Part shown: in pieces, positions 63,782 to 64,000 of the stretch
How the letters are laid out: every line of letters begins with the position of its first letter
Position numbering within the stretch: position 1 is the first letter of the stretch
Source: Alphaproteobacteria bacterium
GTDB lineage: Bacteria; Pseudomonadota; Alphaproteobacteria; Rickettsiales; SXRF01
Assembly (NCBI GenBank): GCA_025362975.1
Contig: JANYES010000021.1
Span: forward strand, 186,001 to 250,000
Length of the DNA stretch: 64,000 nt
Direction: 5' to 3'
Program-made: the position numbers and the translations under genes
The notes under the pieces: generated by a model
What the model was told of the DNA's origin: nothing
Seen by the model: only the letters and a program-made list of their open reading frames with translations
Database searches by the model: none

Positions 63782-64000
63782 CAGTTGTCGTTGGCGCTTT
63801 CAGCGGCGGTTTTGTCGTTCAGCACTTCCGAAACGGCGGAGCGGGCGATGCGGATTTTGACGCTCGGGGCAATTTCCACCTGCACGATATCGTCGCCTTC
63901 AAGCTTGACGATGGTGCCGATGATGCCGCCGGAGGTCAGGATTTTATTGCCTTTTTGCAGGCCCTTTATCAATTCGCGCTGGAACTTCAAGCGTTTCTGC
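63781..64000 (-). CDS. yajC: Preprotein translocase accessory protein YajC (5' end outside window)
   Basis: The C-terminal part of YajC, a single-span protein associated with SecDF. The frame remains open to the window edge (QKRLKFQRELIKGLQKGNKI...), followed by TSGGIIGTIVKLEGDDIVQVEIAP, typical of the family; the N-terminal membrane helix and start lie beyond base 64000. The TTG at 63990 is therefore not the start. The stop overlaps secD (TGATG). Confidence 0.93.
   Translation of the reverse strand, partial: QKRLKFQRELIKGLQKGNKILTSGGIIGTIVKLEGDDIVQVEIAPSVKIRIARSAVSEVLNDKTAAESANDN

Noticed and set aside
1-64000. tRNA, rRNA, insertion sequences or prophage genes
   Set aside because: I looked for T-loop-like GTTCGA sequences with paired arms, transposase motifs and integrases and found none that hold up.

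Overview
This window is a chromosomal segment of a moderately GC-rich (mid-50s % by eye) alphaproteobacterium. Diagnostic alphaproteobacterial signs are the HprK(short form)-RapZ-EIIA(Man)-HPr gene cluster, a ChpT-type phosphotransferase, the tol-pal cluster with ybgC and cpoB, and a PAS_5-domain protein. A P-type type IV secretion block with separate virB3 and virB4 followed by three consecutive large VirB6 proteins, with sodB about 9 kb away, is the gene content known from the Rickettsiales rvh system. My inference is a deep-branching, metabolically capable Rickettsiales-like lineage that is chemotactic and makes its own arginine and thiamine intermediates; other alphaproteobacterial orders remain possible. 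There are no rRNA, tRNA, CRISPR or IS features that I can see. TGA, TAA and TAG all serve as ordinary stops.

Layout, left half, almost all on +: 1-3.9 kb nitrogen/carbon PTS module (hprK partial, rapZ, EIIA, HPr) translationally coupled to acetyl-CoA synthetase; 4.1-10.5 kb chemotaxis operon chpT-cheA-cheW-cheY-cheB-cheR; 10.5-14.0 kb fbaB-thiE-unknown-efp-suhB; 14.1-16.1 kb a secreted TolA-like/OmpA chimera; 16.2-19.1 kb yebC-ruvCAB; 19.1-25.3 kb GNAT-ybgC-tolQRAB-pal-cpoB; then tilS, ftsH, glmM and thiD.

Right half, mostly on -: 31.4-35.3 kb an unknown membrane protein, gamma-carbonic anhydrase-like protein, secreted protein, GNAT and argC; rplM-rpsI; PAS_5 protein; phoR-pstC-pstA-pstB; trpS carrying an AT-rich in-frame insertion; hemB (+); 44.0-51.7 kb the type IV secretion block virB3-virB4-virB6 x3 plus a previously unlisted 48-residue VirB7-like lipoprotein; dadA-PAP2-alpha/beta hydrolase (+); rpsU; a DUF255/thioredoxin-DsbD-alpha fusion with a Nudix gene; hisN-like phosphatase (+); a shortened squalene/phytoene-synthase-like gene; sodB (+); a broken gene; and yajC-secD followed directly by an Mth938-domain gene, without secF.

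The points most worth following up are: (i) a Tat signal peptide lying in frame upstream of sodB but cut off by a single TGA; (ii) the trpS insertion of about 54 extra residues with about 33% GC; (iii) EF-P lacking the lysine normally modified at the loop tip; (iv) the VirB7 candidate and triple VirB6; (v) a duplicated 25-residue motif in the CheA linker; (vi) a structured, promoter- and terminator-bounded non-coding/small-ORF unit upstream of the rpsU terminator.
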